Of a DNA stretch of 64,000 nucleotides, positions 33,998 to 45,570 are shown in pieces. Positions within the stretch are counted from its first letter, which is position 1; each line of letters begins with the position of its first letter. The notes beneath the pieces were generated by a model. It was not told the origin of the DNA, did not search any database, and was given only the letters and a program-made list of their open reading frames with translations. Source of the DNA: Exobasidium rhododendri (lineage: Eukaryota > Basidiomycota > Exobasidiomycetes > Exobasidiales > Exobasidiaceae); contig CP110631.1 of NCBI GenBank assembly GCA_026210745.1, forward strand, positions 5,386,148-5,450,147, in the 5' to 3' direction. Both the position numbers and the translations under genes were made by a program.

Positions 33998-35264
33998 TCA
34001 ATTTGCAATAGACAGTTGTATGTAAAAAGGTTCTCCATCGAAAGTGTGCGCATCGAATAGCTTTGGCTCTATCGACCCTTCGATGTCACTACTGAGAGTA
34101 GGGGAAGAACCAAATTCTCTTTGTATGGCAACCACCGCTACCTGATTGTACGTGTAGACGCTTGCCAAAACAATGAAGGCTCCTAATAGACGTAGAAACA
34201 CGACTTCCTCGTGCAGAAATATGAAAGAGCAAAGGAACGTCAGGACGACCGCAATGCTAGTAGCAAAGCTTTTTGCCAAGCTTGACGAGACCTTCATGGT
34301 AATAGCTACCATAAGACCGCCCCAAACGTTATAGAAAATGGATATCCATGCCCACAGTCCAAATGCTTGTAGCAGATCCGTAGGAGCTTGCTGTGTTCGC
34401 CAGCTTCTTTGTAAAGCATCGCTTAGAAGTGGAGTAGCAGCTGGAATAATGCTACACAAAGACATCTGTAGACAATTTGCAAAGATTGAAGAGGTAGAAC
34501 GTGCTATGACCTTCTCCGTATAAACGCCTGCGAATCCAGATAGAAAACAAGAAGCGAGCAAAGCTAACAGGCCTATATTAGAGCGGCTTGCGAGTCCAGC
34601 TATTCTGTCGAAAGGAGCGGAGTGCTTTGCGGTGGAAGTAGAAGTGGGTGAAATCTTCACAAAAGAAATGCCGCAGAAAACTCCGAAAACACAAAGCCAC
34701 TGGTAACGATTGAGCACTCGTCCCAAGATAGCGACAGTAAATATTGCAGTCGTAATAATTTTCACCTGCGAGAAGATGGCGTAGCTCGTCGCATCTAGTG
34801 AAAGCAACTATATTAGTTCAGCTAAGCTCTAAAATTTACAATCTGTACTGCTCACCAATGTTTGAAGCAGCAAGGAGCTGCAGATGATTCTGTCCGACAT
34901 AGAGTGCAGCTGGAAGCATCATCCTCATCATATCTGCCGTAAATACCTCTGACCTAGCGAAAATGATTGTTCTCTTTATATCACTTGAGAAGTTTTCCGC
35001 TCTGCTATAATAGCTTTGATTTGGAGCGCTGCTTTGTTTTTGGTAGTAGCCAACCTCTTCAGTATGTTTGTAGAAGAAGGAAAAGAGCAATATTATCAAA
35101 GAAATATTCGCCTTTATTATCTCTTGGAGGAGCACTGCCACCGATACATTGTAAGTCAATCCTCGGTCATTAGGTATGCGGCTTTGGGTTATAACGATGT
35201 TTTGACCTGCATTCTGAACGATGAGTGCGAGCAAGACGATAACCTTGATGGCTCTCTCATTCAT
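33998..35264 (-). CDS. Nucleotide-sugar transporter, SLC35A (UDP-galactose/UDP-GlcNAc) type
   Basis: Two exons, 35264-34856 and 34794-33998, with a 61-bp intron, give about 401 aa. The acceptor CACTAG at 34795 is chosen because it restores LLAASNID-ATSYAIFSQ, matching the conserved N(L/I)-ATY-Q-K block of SLC35A transporters; the more obvious TATAG acceptor shifts the frame. About ten hydrophobic helices are visible. The signature QVKIITTAIF and the C-terminal KSFATSIAVVLTFLCSFIFL are typical. These Golgi antiporters exchange UDP-sugars for UMP, and in fission yeast the UDP-galactose member (Gms1) feeds galactomannan synthesis. It starts the glycosyltransferase block, which supports a role in supplying donor sugar. 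Which UDP-sugar is carried cannot be read from the sequence. Confidence 0.88.
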
Positions 35265-36431
35265 ATCATGAGATTTGTGAACGTAGATAAGTTTGATGAC
35301 AGGAATTTGGACTAACAACTTGTAGGAATAGACTTAGTAGAGGGTGTCGGAGAAGGAAGTAAACCCTTCGCCTTCCGGCTCTGTAGTCGATTTTACTGCC
35401 TGAATACGCCCTCTATTCTCGTTGCTTACTACTACACGTCTTACCCAATCAGAAAGGGTGTAGAGAACTCTTGAGGCTTACTACAGTGTTTGAAACCCAT
35501 TATGACTAGGTTTTTTTTCATTGTTTCAGAAGAAAATAGATTCGCTGACCCAGCAAATGATTTATTACTGACCCAGCAGCTAATAGAACAAAATCTAATA
35601 AATACAACATTCTTATTGCATGCGGCACGCGCGTGTGTGACTTTATGAATTTGCAGGAAAGGAAGATATGTACTTTTGTGGAATCAAGTACAAGGGCAAA
35701 ACAATTCTTTTGTCAAATAATGATGACCTCGGCAAAATGCTGCATCATTGTCTATACATCAAATCATGTAACAGATCATACAGCCTGCTGGAAATGGAGA
35801 GGTGAGAAAAAGTTCGTGAACCAGAGATCAGTCTCACTATAGTACGCACTCACAGTGAGTCTTGTTGTGCACACGGAAGTCTTTACTGTTAAGATGGGAA
35901 AGGGAACGGTGACTCGTGTCCCATCAAATTGAGATGATAGAGTGTGTAGTTTCTATACATGTAGGGTGTCAACGCAAAAAAAGAAAAGGTAGAGTGGGAT
36001 GTACCCCTAAGTGGCAACGGAAGCAAGAAAGAGAATGCAGAGGCCCAAGCTTGGCTTCCAGTGAGCAAGGTTTAAAGATGAGGTCCAAGCGTGAGAAACC
36101 GCCTGCAGGGAATCAGACGAGGTCAGAAAACCATTTCTACATTTACAGCTTGCTAATGCATCAATTTTGCAAGATCCGTAGATTGCAGCTCGTTTCAAAG
36201 CTTTATATTAGAAAATGTATTTATAGGAATCTCGTGTAGCAACACTTGCGGCAGTGCACCTCGTTTTTTATTGTGCCAATTCTTGCACCGAGGATGTAAC
36301 GCAACTAGTACTATTCTTGCTCGCTCTTGATACCACTGAAATTTAGAGACGACGGAATTGTACATATCTCACTCCTCCCTAAAAAGATTTTGACGGGATC
36401 AAACAATGAGAAAGAGCAGCAGCGAGATGAC
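35265..36431. other. Gene-free AT-rich region
   Basis: About 1.2 kb separating the transporter from the GT32 gene. No coding signal beyond short chance ORFs is seen. Confidence 0.4.
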
Positions 36432-38610
36432 CTAGCCTATATGACCATCTGATTCTTTTCTCCAGCTACCAGAGAACTACAGAAAGAAATTGAGCCAGAT
36501 CGTGTCATTCGGCTGGTCTTAAGTCTGTCATATGCCCAGCACTCACGAGATGATTTACTAGAGCCTGTGGATGGGTGATATCTCCGACAATAGACATGGG
36601 ACCCTTCGTAACGCCTTTCCACCTGCAAGCGATTAAAATCAATACTTATACTACATTTAGACTGAAGAGAAGCTTGCTCACCTCTGCCAGTCTGGCTTCG
36701 CAAAAGGCGCAAAACCTGTGATCGGAACGATTGCTACATCACCAATCCGAGTTACAGTTTGAATATTGTGTAGTTGAGACCAGTGGATGCTGTACCGAGC
36801 TTGTAAATATGAAAAGACAGCATCTGAGAAGGCTCCAGGTCCAGTTGCCTCAATAAGCGATATCACCCCACCATTTTGAATGTCAAATGGGTCCGTGGTG
36901 AGAATATTCTCAATGTCGTTCCAGAAGTCACCCTTCGCGGACAAGAGCTTTTCCCGATCTTTGAGTGTGTGATTTATACTCAAAATGGTTTCAAACATCT
37001 TGAGGGCGGTCTGGGCATTTTTAGCTTCCCAATTCTTCACCATTTGCATTGATTCCACGACTCGACGAATTGAATCGACATAGATTGGATGTCCAGGCGC
37101 CCCAGCCATCGTCCATTGTACAATTTGAATTGGGCGACTGATATTAGAGCAAAAAGGAATTAAGCAAGGCAGTAATTATGCACCCATCATACTTACGGCC
37201 AAAATGTTTCCCAACCGGTCAAATCCGGTACGTCAACTTCAATACCAACTACGACTTGCGGTGGCCCAGATCTAACGTCATCTGAACTTGTCTCATTCAG
37301 GTCCCAGTGCACAACGTCGATTTCTCCCCAATCCTCGATCGGTTTCAGACAATCAGTATCGGTGTCTGACCAAATGGTGCGTGGCAGACAAAGGTTCAAC
37401 AGGACATATATACTATTCTACTCCCTAACTTACCACTGTAGTATCCTCCCTCTACAAAGAGAATTAGATATCTCCAGAAGTCTGCCTGAAGGACCTTTCT
37501 TTCCATGCCGTCCCAAATTTTCTTTATGACCGTACCGGTAAAGTGTCTTGAAGCCCACTCTTCGAGATCCATATCACTGTAAAAATTATAAGTCGCTCTC
37601 GGGTTAAGCTTTTTAAATCCAGTATCGCGTTCAGGCCTTGATATTCCTGTCTGCCATACAAAGGACGGTATCTTTTTGGGCTTGAACGAATCTGCGCCAG
37701 CTCCCTTGATGATTGCGCGACTCCACTTGGCCAGTCTCGGCTGGAAAGCATCGGTAGCAAATTCAGAAAGTATCTTTTCATACGTTCTCCAGTCATTGCC
37801 TGTTAACTTATACATCTCCTCTTGAAAGTTTGGTACTTGTAAAGCTGTATGCGGCGCGGTACCAAACTTGCTTTTCTCCATCCCAAGAAGAGGAACCTTT
37901 TTAGAGATTACTCGCATGTTCCCAAGCATCCAATCGGCGCCATTCCTGTAAAAGGTCTTCTGTGTCTGATAAGGGGTATGATGTATTTCTTCTTTCGAGT
38001 ATGTGTCTGATTTTTTTTTAATGTAGATGAGGGTACTGAGAAAAAGAAGCATGGCAACCAAGAGAAGAAATCTAGCACTCAATCTAATGTGTTTTCTTCT
38101 GTATTTTCCAGACTCAATAGTTTCCTTTTCGCTGATCGTAGGAAGAATAACGGACTGCAAGACTCTCAATGTAAGCAAAGCACCAACTGTGATTAACCGT
38201 CTTGAACTACGCACATTTCGTTCTGGTCCGATCCTCTTTTGCATCATACTGAAATATGAATTGTGAACCAGTGATGGTGTTGGCTTACGAAGAACGAGAA
38301 TTTTGAGGCCGTCTAGCACACTCGACTTCGTCGCGAATTTAAGACCTTTCACGTGCTTTAATGTGGCTTCCTTTTCTTCTTGGACGGCAGTTGTCCTGAA
38401 AAGTAAGCAAATATGGGTCATGACCGAGGGAAATCTTGCATCCAAAAAAACCTTTTGGACGACAGCAAAAAATTTAGGATATTTTTCGTCTACAATAAAA
38501 TGTTTTGATAATAAATTTGAAGCTTGTGTCATTACTCGAACGCGATTATTTATTGGACTGATACCCAGATATCGAATAAGACAAACCTTTCTATCTACGT
38601 CCGTGCGCAT
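36432..38610 (-). CDS. GT32 (Och1-like) alpha-mannosyltransferase
   Basis: Five exons (38610-37434, 37365-37197, 37137-36682, 36622-36547, 36476-36432) give about 640 aa if the first ATG is used. A basic N-terminus and one anchor (LSARFLLLVAMLLFLSTLIYI) make it a Golgi-type type II protein. The catalytic region has IPSFVWQTG, QADFWRYLILF and, across the first splice, SDTDTDCLKP, the DXD metal and nucleotide-sugar motif. The end has GPGAFSDAVFSYL, VAIVPITGFAP and the terminal FSGSWRKE, as in Och1-family enzymes that start or extend alpha-1,6-mannose on N-glycans. The N-terminal ~120 residues before an ATG at 38247 look unconstrained, so the true start may be there. Its 5' end faces a secreted-protein gene 275 bp away. 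Confidence 0.85.
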
Positions 38611-38820
38611 CGAGGAACTCCATAGTCCGAATATTGGAGTCTGTCTGCGATTCAAAAAATTGTTCGAAGAATTTTACGAGCGAATCAGCTTACATTCAAT
38701 GTCGCCACTCGGCTATGATGCTGAGGACGGTTGATGAGAAATTTTCTGAATTCTTGACATATTTAATGTAAAGATACTGTCCATCTTTCTGGGAATCGAA
38801 TTTAAGTCGGCGGATGTACA

Positions 38821-38826
38821 TATAAA
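38821..38826 (+). promoter_or_regulatory. TATA box of the small secreted protein gene
   Basis: TATAAA, 60 bp before the ATG at 38886, followed by a CT-rich leader (CCTCTCTACTTCCC), the strongest core promoter seen in the window. Confidence 0.6.
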
Positions 38827-38885
38827 CACCTTCTCCCCATTTCTCATTTACCTCTCTACTTCCCTATCACAGAAAAGAAAACACC

Positions 38886-39663
38886 ATGATGAAGCTCTTA
38901 TACGCTCAGCTTCTGATCCTCTTGGTAGGGTACGTTTTCGCTTCGTCTGAGAAGCCATTTGCTCCCGAGCTTTTCGATCGCATCACACTCGACTCACAAA
39001 GCGAATATTCCTCCGAAATTGAAGTATTCGCTCCTAATCGACTTGGCAAGCGTAGCTCTATTGACCTCAACTTACATGAAAGGAATCTGACAGAAAAGGA
39101 ATTCACACCCTTTGTAAAAGGAGATATTACCGCGACTACCATCCCAATATTAAAGAATCGATGGTATCGACAAAAGCATCATGTCTGCGAAGAAGATGTG
39201 AGTCCATGTGTTGGAAATGACAAATGCGACTGTTCTGCATGATTTTAACTGAACTCGGCGGTAGTCTCAATGCGAAAGTGATCAGTACTGTAGTCAGAAA
39301 ACCGGATCAAAAGGTCATCAGTGTTATAAGAAGCTACTAAATTACAAACACTGTAGGAGAGATGTGAGTCTTCTAATGCTTAATACCTTTCTTTATTGCG
39401 ATCTTTACTGAACACGACACGAAACAATTTAGTATGCCTGCGAATCTGGTTACTGCTCTCCCAAGGAAAACGTTTGTAAGGCAAAAGCTCATCATCATGG
39501 CAGATGTATATGCGATAGTGGCTGTCGTGGTGGTTTGGAATGTATCAACGGCCTTTGCGAAGAGTATCACCCCCAGCATCATCACCATCGGCCATCGCCA
39601 CAACCTCCAAAGTCAGAACCAAGTGGATCTCATTGGAGGCCTCGCCAATTAGAAGAGATATGA
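38886..39663 (+). CDS. Small secreted cysteine-rich protein, effector-like
   Basis: Three exons (38886-39197, 39265-39363, 39433-39663) give 213 aa. A signal peptide is clear (MMKLLYAQLLILLVGYVFAS). The next ~80 residues have no Cys and include an R-x-x-x-KR-like site (NRLGKRSS), a possible Kex2 cleavage point. The mature C-terminal part holds about twelve Cys in about 75 residues spread over the three exons, in spaced pairs (CESDQYC, ACESGYC, CICDSGC, CINGLC), followed by a His/Pro-rich tail (HPQHHHHRPSPQPP). Exon ends coincide with Cys-module ends, suggesting exon-wise repeat growth. The pattern resembles secreted cysteine-knot or colipase/dickkopf-like folds. No target is known; apoplastic effector or wall protein are both possible. 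Confidence 0.75.
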
Positions 39664-40431
39664 GCTATATCACTCGATCGATGCACTGCTGTGTACTGAA
39701 AAGTGGCGGTTGTATAGTGTATTGGTATCTCTCGCGGATAACTCCTGAGATCTTTTTTCGTAATTGGAAATCAATCTTTTCTTCACCTTCCAGCCTCTTT
39801 CTATCCTTCGCTTTCAACAAACAAATGTCCAGTGAGATACGACCACGCCGTCTACCAAGATACTTGTATAGACTACGTCTCCGCACAGCTTTCATATTGG
39901 GAATCTTCTGCAATAAAATTTTCTTCAGGCCTCAATAGTCGTTATCACCCGATCGAAGACTGCTCTTCTTTGAAATTATTGAGGAGCAATGTGTTCATGA
40001 GAAGGGGAGGGTACTGTGACGGCATATAGAAAGGCAATTTTTTGGATCTTCTTAGCAAAGCTTCGCTTGATCTCGTAGCAAAATCAGCACTCTAAAAAAT
40101 ATCTGTTGCATTTGAGTCGTCTTCCTGCTTGGGTGATTTGCGTGCGCGTAAGGTACCCGTTTTTCCCCTTTGGCTCTTGAATCAAAGGATATTAGAAGGA
40201 CATTAGAAATGAATAACCAGACCGATCGGAACACGACGCAGCTGGGTAGCCGACAGATCCTGCAAGAAAATGGGTATTGAGACTTTCGATCTTGATACCT
40301 TTATCTTATTACAACTATTCAAAGACTAGATTAAACAAAACCTTGCTGATTCAGTATTCCTATCTGACGACGTATCAGACTGGAGAGGATTCTCGATCTT
40401 CGACCTACTTCCTTGCCGCATCATAATTTTA
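39664..40431. other. Intergenic region between secreted protein and GT34 genes
   Basis: About 770 bases, AT-rich, with no supported gene. Confidence 0.4.
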
Positions 40432-41661
40432 ATGGTTCCAACGATTCTTAGCACCACACCAACCCTACTTACGAGATCAAACTTACTCCAGTACATAGTA
40501 CTTGTCCCAAAGAATCCGTCTCCTACAATGCTCAGCAGTAGTAAAAAGGTTGAAGCAGCAGACAACGAAGATTTCTTTCTTCACCAGAGCAGGTCGTTTT
40601 GGAACACTTTTCGGACGAGAATGTCTGGAATTCTGTTATCTACTCTTATTCTTATGCTGCTTTCGGTGTCAACATACACGATGCTGATAAAGCCCCCCAT
40701 GGCTTCATACAGAGCGAGCAGGATATCTCAACGTACAAAGAGCTCGGTCATGAAAGTGACTGGTCTATATGGCTCAGGATCATGGCTGAAGTCGTCCAAG
40801 ATGCAGCGTCAAATGCAAAGACAATATTCGAGGTCGATATCTCTTCACAAGGAACACGCCGACAAGTTTGGACACCAGCAAATTATCTCCACCCAACAAC
40901 TCTTCGGCAAGCATGTCAACAATGCTTATACCAAAATTGGTACTCTGCTGGAGCAGAATTTCAAACAATTGTCGAAACCTTCAGGTGAAAGAATCCAGTG
41001 GCTCTTGTGAGTGGCTAGCATACTTTCCTCTACAAGAGACTTCGATGATTGCAGGCCATTAACATCTTATTCCTTCGTTGCAACTGCTTGAAGTTGGCAC
41101 GATGTAGATACAGTTATAACAAACAACAGGATATCTCTTGACTCTTTCATTCAAGATATAAATGACGATGAGGACGTGCAATTCGTTTACACAAAGGATC
41201 AGAACGGGCTCAATGCAGGGGTGTTCTTTCTACGGATCGGCGAATGGGCATCCATATTCCTTGCCTCGGTACTCGCAATGAGCAAAATCAATCCACCTAT
41301 AGAATTGGGTTTCTGGGAGCAGACTGCGATAGCCACAATAATTCAAAACAATGCTTTCTTTAGCGGTGCAAGCGTGGAAGTGCCAAGGGACTGGTTCAAC
41401 GTATATGCTTATCTGACAATAAATGAGACCTCTGGCGAGCTACATAGTCCATTTCCACCAGGCAACTTTCTGACTCACCTGGTAGGACCTGACAAGTATA
41501 AGTCAGGTTGGTACGAATTCTACTTGACTGCTGGTGAGGGGTCGGATCGTGCTTATCATAGCGACACAGTCGCAAAATTGCTTCAAGAGGAAGTCAGTGA
41601 CTTTTGGACTGATAGATCGTTTCGTTCATCACTACGGAATGCTGCCATTCGAACTGATTAG
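40432..41661 (+). CDS. GT34 family glycosyltransferase (galactosyl/mannosyl), copy 1
   Basis: Two exons, 40432-41006 and 41094-41661, with an 87-bp GTGAGT...GAAG intron, give about 380 aa. The join creates IQWLFWHDVDTVI, with the DXD motif DVD, and the end has GLNAGVFFLRIGEW, FWEQTA and LTHLVGPDKYKSGW. These are hallmarks of GT34, which includes the fission-yeast alpha-1,2-galactosyltransferase Gma12 and Mnn10/Mnn11 mannosyltransferases. One membrane anchor (about residues 70-87, ILLSTLILMLLSVSTYTMLI) makes it a Golgi-type type II protein. A second, diverged GT34 lies at 45571-46899 on the other strand with equivalent exon content, so the two probably arose by duplication. Donor sugar is not determinable. 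Confidence 0.85.
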
Positions 41662-43014
41662 GCACAAGTGACCTATATGCGTCTTTGTCTTTCATATATT
41701 AAATCTCGACTTGCAATAATCTCATACCTACCCTTCTCTACCTACAAGTACTTGATTACAGCTTTAGTGCTTCTCATCATGAAATATGATAATGTCTTGT
41801 TATTTTCAATTGAATTTGTGAGCTCAGATGAAGAGGAGCATTTCTTTGAGTGTGGAAATGAATTCTGGCAATTATGAACAGCGGTAAACTGAATCGGCGA
41901 AATGAGACAGAGGTGTGAGCTTCTGTGCTTAGTAATTAAAACGCTGACGTGAAACATGGGCCTCTATAATCACTTTTGGTATGACACATAGAAATAATTC
42001 TCTAATAGTCTATACGCTAAAGTAAGGCCAAGGAAAAATTCCGATTCGCATACGTAAATTCATTCAAGTACATCTTACTTAGTATTCGTGTTACGAATGG
42101 CGGCATTTCAAGAATTTGTAGGTAAATTCCCTCAAGCAAAAATTCAAGCAAAAACAAGTGATCACCGACCGGACCTAGGTGACTTTCTACATATATTCAC
42201 GTATGCAACGAAGTTATTGCGATTACTGTGTACGTGCAAACATTATTATTTTCAATAATTCACGTATTTGGATAGAAATTTGTATCGGCTTTCATAGTTT
42301 GACCTTCAGCTCGAGCGCGCAACCAGGTAGCTACAGACCGGGTGTTACACGCAAGAGAATGCTCACATTAACAAGAATCTGAACTATTACATTGATGATA
42401 CAATTCGCATTGATGCCTTCCAACTTTAAGGATTAGTGCCACTCATTACCTGACACCAGCTTTCAGCTAAATCTTGATGAAAGGGGGTCAACTTTGTATA
42501 TGACTATGTCCCTTTAAACACTCCAGAATGCTGGACAGAATAGATTCATCACAAAAACCACGAAACAGACCGACACTACGAGCAAGATGTACAATATTGG
42601 TCTAGCAGTACAAGAAACGACGAAGACATTCTTATCTATGAGCAATGACATTGGACCTAGCGACTTGTGAGCTATAGATGGCCATCAAATCACTTTACTA
42701 TCTCATGGGCTCTACTGTAAATTCAATGCGTTTTAGTATATACCATCCAAATAATGCTACGAAGCAGTTCGGTCCGCTAATATTGCCATCACATCGTAAG
42801 GGAAAATCCCAGTGATCCACCAAGCGTGAAGTTAGCACGAGACGATGACTTGTCATTAGCCGATACCGATCTGATATAGGTGAAATTTATATTTCCAGCG
42901 TAAAGTTCGATATGGAGTCAGTTCAATACTAATGGTACTATTGTCCGAGTATATCAGCGCATAAAAGCGACGTACTGTCATTACACAAATTGCTTATAGT
43001 ATGTCAGATACGAC
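41662..43014. other. Gene-free AT-rich region
   Basis: About 1.35 kb between convergent GT34 and GT71 genes. It is AT-rich with scattered short ORFs and no domain. It may hold the remains of deleted genes, but I see no clear homology. Confidence 0.4.
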
Positions 43015-44625
43015 CTACAATGTAGGCCACATATCATCATAATGAAGCTGAGATTTTCGGCAAATTTCGTCTTGAGCTGCAGTCACAGCTGCATTGAATA
43101 AATATGATTGCTGGCAGGCAATGGAGGTCACCTCTTGCCACAATGCTTGCTCAGGATCCTTGACATTCCAAGCAGTTGGTAAATTGCGGGCTGAAAACCA
43201 CTCCCAGATCCGATGACTACGCTGAACAGTTTTTGTAAACCACATCTTCCCGCTTTCTTGAAGATCACTTGCATCATTTCTATGGCTAATAGACGTGACA
43301 AAGTACGGTAAATGCCAGTCAGGACGTCGCTTGTGAAAATCATCACTGGGAGAGTAAAAGACCATACCTGTTGTGACAAAAGGACTTCCAGGTCGATCGA
43401 TGTCCGGGTAACCGGTAGCCTCTGCAGAGCGTTTGACCGTGTAAGCCTTGATTCCGAAGTATTCTGCTGCAGCAAGTAGACTCAAGTCTCCGCCCACCAC
43501 TCCGGAGCCTTGTTGTATCAAAGCATTGTACATGTGCGGCCCGTAGAAGCTGTAATAGATAGCCAATAGAAGGGAACGCGCATGTTTCCGCTTTGAAATG
43601 ACCAATTGAGACAGCTTGATGTTGCGACCACGATGTGGAGGGTCTGCGATCGTATTGACTTTCTCTGTCTTGGCTGATGTATTCGTTTTTTTCTGCACTA
43701 GTGAAAGTGTCCTAGATGGCGACGCCGCCATGAAATCTGGCCACATTACCAAGCCATTTGTAAGAAAAGGTTCCTCCTTAAAGAGATTTATCGGATTGTT
43801 CAAGACTAAATTCGAGGCTTCCAGAAAGAGAATTTCCTCAAATGAAGAGAAGAACATGGTGAAGAGCTTGTAGAGAGTCTCGTCCACTTGCAGTCCTCTA
43901 CTTCGCTGCATTTGGGGACGCCTTGGCAAGGGGTGGTCTTTGAAGGCGTTTTCGAGCGTCTCGCAGCGTGCATGCAGCTTGCGCAGAGTAAAGGCACAGA
44001 ATTTGTGATCGACCTCATTATTAGTCGGCAACATCACCACTATTTGAAGCTTACAACCTGTACGACGCAGAAGTCTGATAGACGCTAGCACCTCGAAAAG
44101 CTGTCCACCAGAGGCACTGATCACGATGCCACGCGATTTATCTTCGTACGGCACGACGATAATGTCTTCCTTGATCAGAAGCACAAACAGTTCGTGAGAG
44201 TCTTGAGCAAGCTTAATGTCGACATCCGAAAATTTAAGTACGTCTTTTGCAGAGTTCTCGCGACCCGATCTAGTGGGATAATCAACTGCGTCAGAATCCT
44301 TCCAAATCAGTGATACACCTCTCGGTCTTGCTTTTTGTAGCCCTTTCGCCAAGGTCGACCAGGCCAAATTTGGTTGGCTGTGATCTGAGACATGTTTGAC
44401 TTGATAGCGTCTACTGGAAGATCTGATCTTATTGGACCGAAACGACAAGATGTTATCTCCATATCTGAAGAATGCATAGATAGAGACGATGATGATACTA
44501 AGAAAGATGATTCGTTTCAAATAAAGACGTCTTTGTAGCATGTGCTGAAGACAAGTCTTGCTGTATAAGAGGGATCCGTCACTCCACGACAGCGTGAAAG
44601 AAGAATGGATAGGGCGTTTCGTCAT
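43015..44625 (-). CDS. GT71 (Mnn1/Mnn2-like) glycosyltransferase lacking the usual DXD
   Basis: A single exon of 536 aa from the first ATG (44625); the open frame begins upstream at a GTG. A short cytoplasmic part precedes a membrane anchor (about 40-57, IIFLSIIIVSIYAFF). The catalytic region has RGIVISASGGQLFEVLASIRLLR and CKLQIVVMLP, typical of GT71 alpha-mannosyltransferases that cap or branch outer-chain mannan. Where the family has LDADN (metal and donor binding) this protein reads LFLEASNLVLNNP, so both Asp are replaced. The rest of the fold (KEEPFLTNGLVMWPDF, QGSGVVGGDLSLL, GIKAYTVKRS) is retained. It may use a different metal mode or be inactive. It sits convergent with GT34 copy 1. 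Confidence 0.8.
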   Translation of the reverse strand: MTKRPIHSSFTLSWSDGSLLYSKTCLQHMLQRRLYLKRIIFLSIIIVSIYAFFRYGDNILSFRSNKIRSSSRRYQVKHVSDHSQPNLAWSTLAKGLQKARPRGVSLIWKDSDAVDYPTRSGRENSAKDVLKFSDVDIKLAQDSHELFVLLIKEDIIVVPYEDKSRGIVISASGGQLFEVLASIRLLRRTGCKLQIVVMLPTNNEVDHKFCAFTLRKLHARCETLENAFKDHPLPRRPQMQRSRGLQVDETLYKLFTMFFSSFEEILFLEASNLVLNNPINLFKEEPFLTNGLVMWPDFMAASPSRTLSLVQKKTNTSAKTEKVNTIADPPHRGRNIKLSQLVISKRKHARSLLLAIYYSFYGPHMYNALIQQGSGVVGGDLSLLAAAEYFGIKAYTVKRSAEATGYPDIDRPGSPFVTTGMVFYSPSDDFHKRRPDWHLPYFVTSISHRNDASDLQESGKMWFTKTVQRSHRIWEWFSARNLPTAWNVKDPEQALWQEVTSIACQQSYLFNAAVTAAQDEICRKSQLHYDDMWPTL

Positions 44626-45570
44626 GTCATGAAACGGATAATTTAGAGAAACAAAAGGGTCTGCTTGAGACACTTTATAGCGTTCTCGTTATTTTTGACT
44701 GTCTCCTTCGAAATTCTGCAATCATTGCGCGAACATTAGCGTAAAGCAAAGAAATGGCACCTCATATTTCGCTCGAATTCTAGCTTAAAGCAAAGTAAAG
44801 GTACCTCATATTTCGCGTTCGGGTAAGGGTGTCTTGATAAACGAGCGTGTTCAAACTTGTACTAATATTGATTTCTAGGTATTTCCCAAAAGTAACGAAG
44901 CACTCCCCTTTGACCTGTTAACTACCAATCTAAAGTCGCGTGCACATGTGTCCTCTCCTATATAGAGAAACTGGGTGATTGCTTTACCTGAAGCGGTGAG
45001 CTCGACGATGACAAATATGATCTGAAGTAATTCATCTTTATTACGCGAAATTTATTGTTAATTGTGATTGACCCCAGATTTGCAAGGGTCAAATATTCGT
45101 CAGTTAGTTGTCGGCTTTAAGCCAATTTATTTCACTCTAGTACGCCAAAATGGTGGTAATGATTTCTCTGCCTTCTGAACACATATATGGCTGCCCACTT
45201 CACGCTTCATATACAGTGCACGTTTAAGTGACATAGTCCATCATCTTAAAGATGCTGGATCCGCTGTATGGGCTAGAGTCTATGATACTACTATGCTATA
45301 TTTTCCCTTCTTGGTTTTTAGATCGGAAGGTCAACGAACGACTCGGAAGATTTCAAAATCGATAGAGAGTCGAATTAAGAATAGACTTTATTCGTACAGG
45401 ATGGCATTAGGCCGAAATATAGAAGAGCTCAATGCGACGTTTCCAGCCTTGAGCTCGAAACGAGATTTCGAGTGTTCTACTTTAATATATGAAATGTGCG
45501 AAAAATTTGAGCTCTCTCCGTGTCTGTTAATTAGTCGGTTGCAGTGTACGACAGTAGCAAAATCCTTGTC
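44626..45570. other. Intergenic region with short tandem repeat
   Basis: About 940 bases. It contains two tandem copies (about 44 bp apart) at 44738-44774 and 44782-44818 sharing AAAGCAAAG and ACCTCATATTTCGC. These lie upstream of the minus-strand GT71 start (44625), so they may be promoter elements. A 93-codon open frame at 45293-45574 has no domain and is left out. Confidence 0.45.
44738..44818. repeat. Two tandem 44-bp repeats upstream of the GT71 gene
   Basis: The shared words AAAGCAAAG and ACCTCATATTTCGC recur 44 bp apart, about 110-195 bp from the GT71 start codon at 44625, a position where duplicated binding sites are common. Confidence 0.6.
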
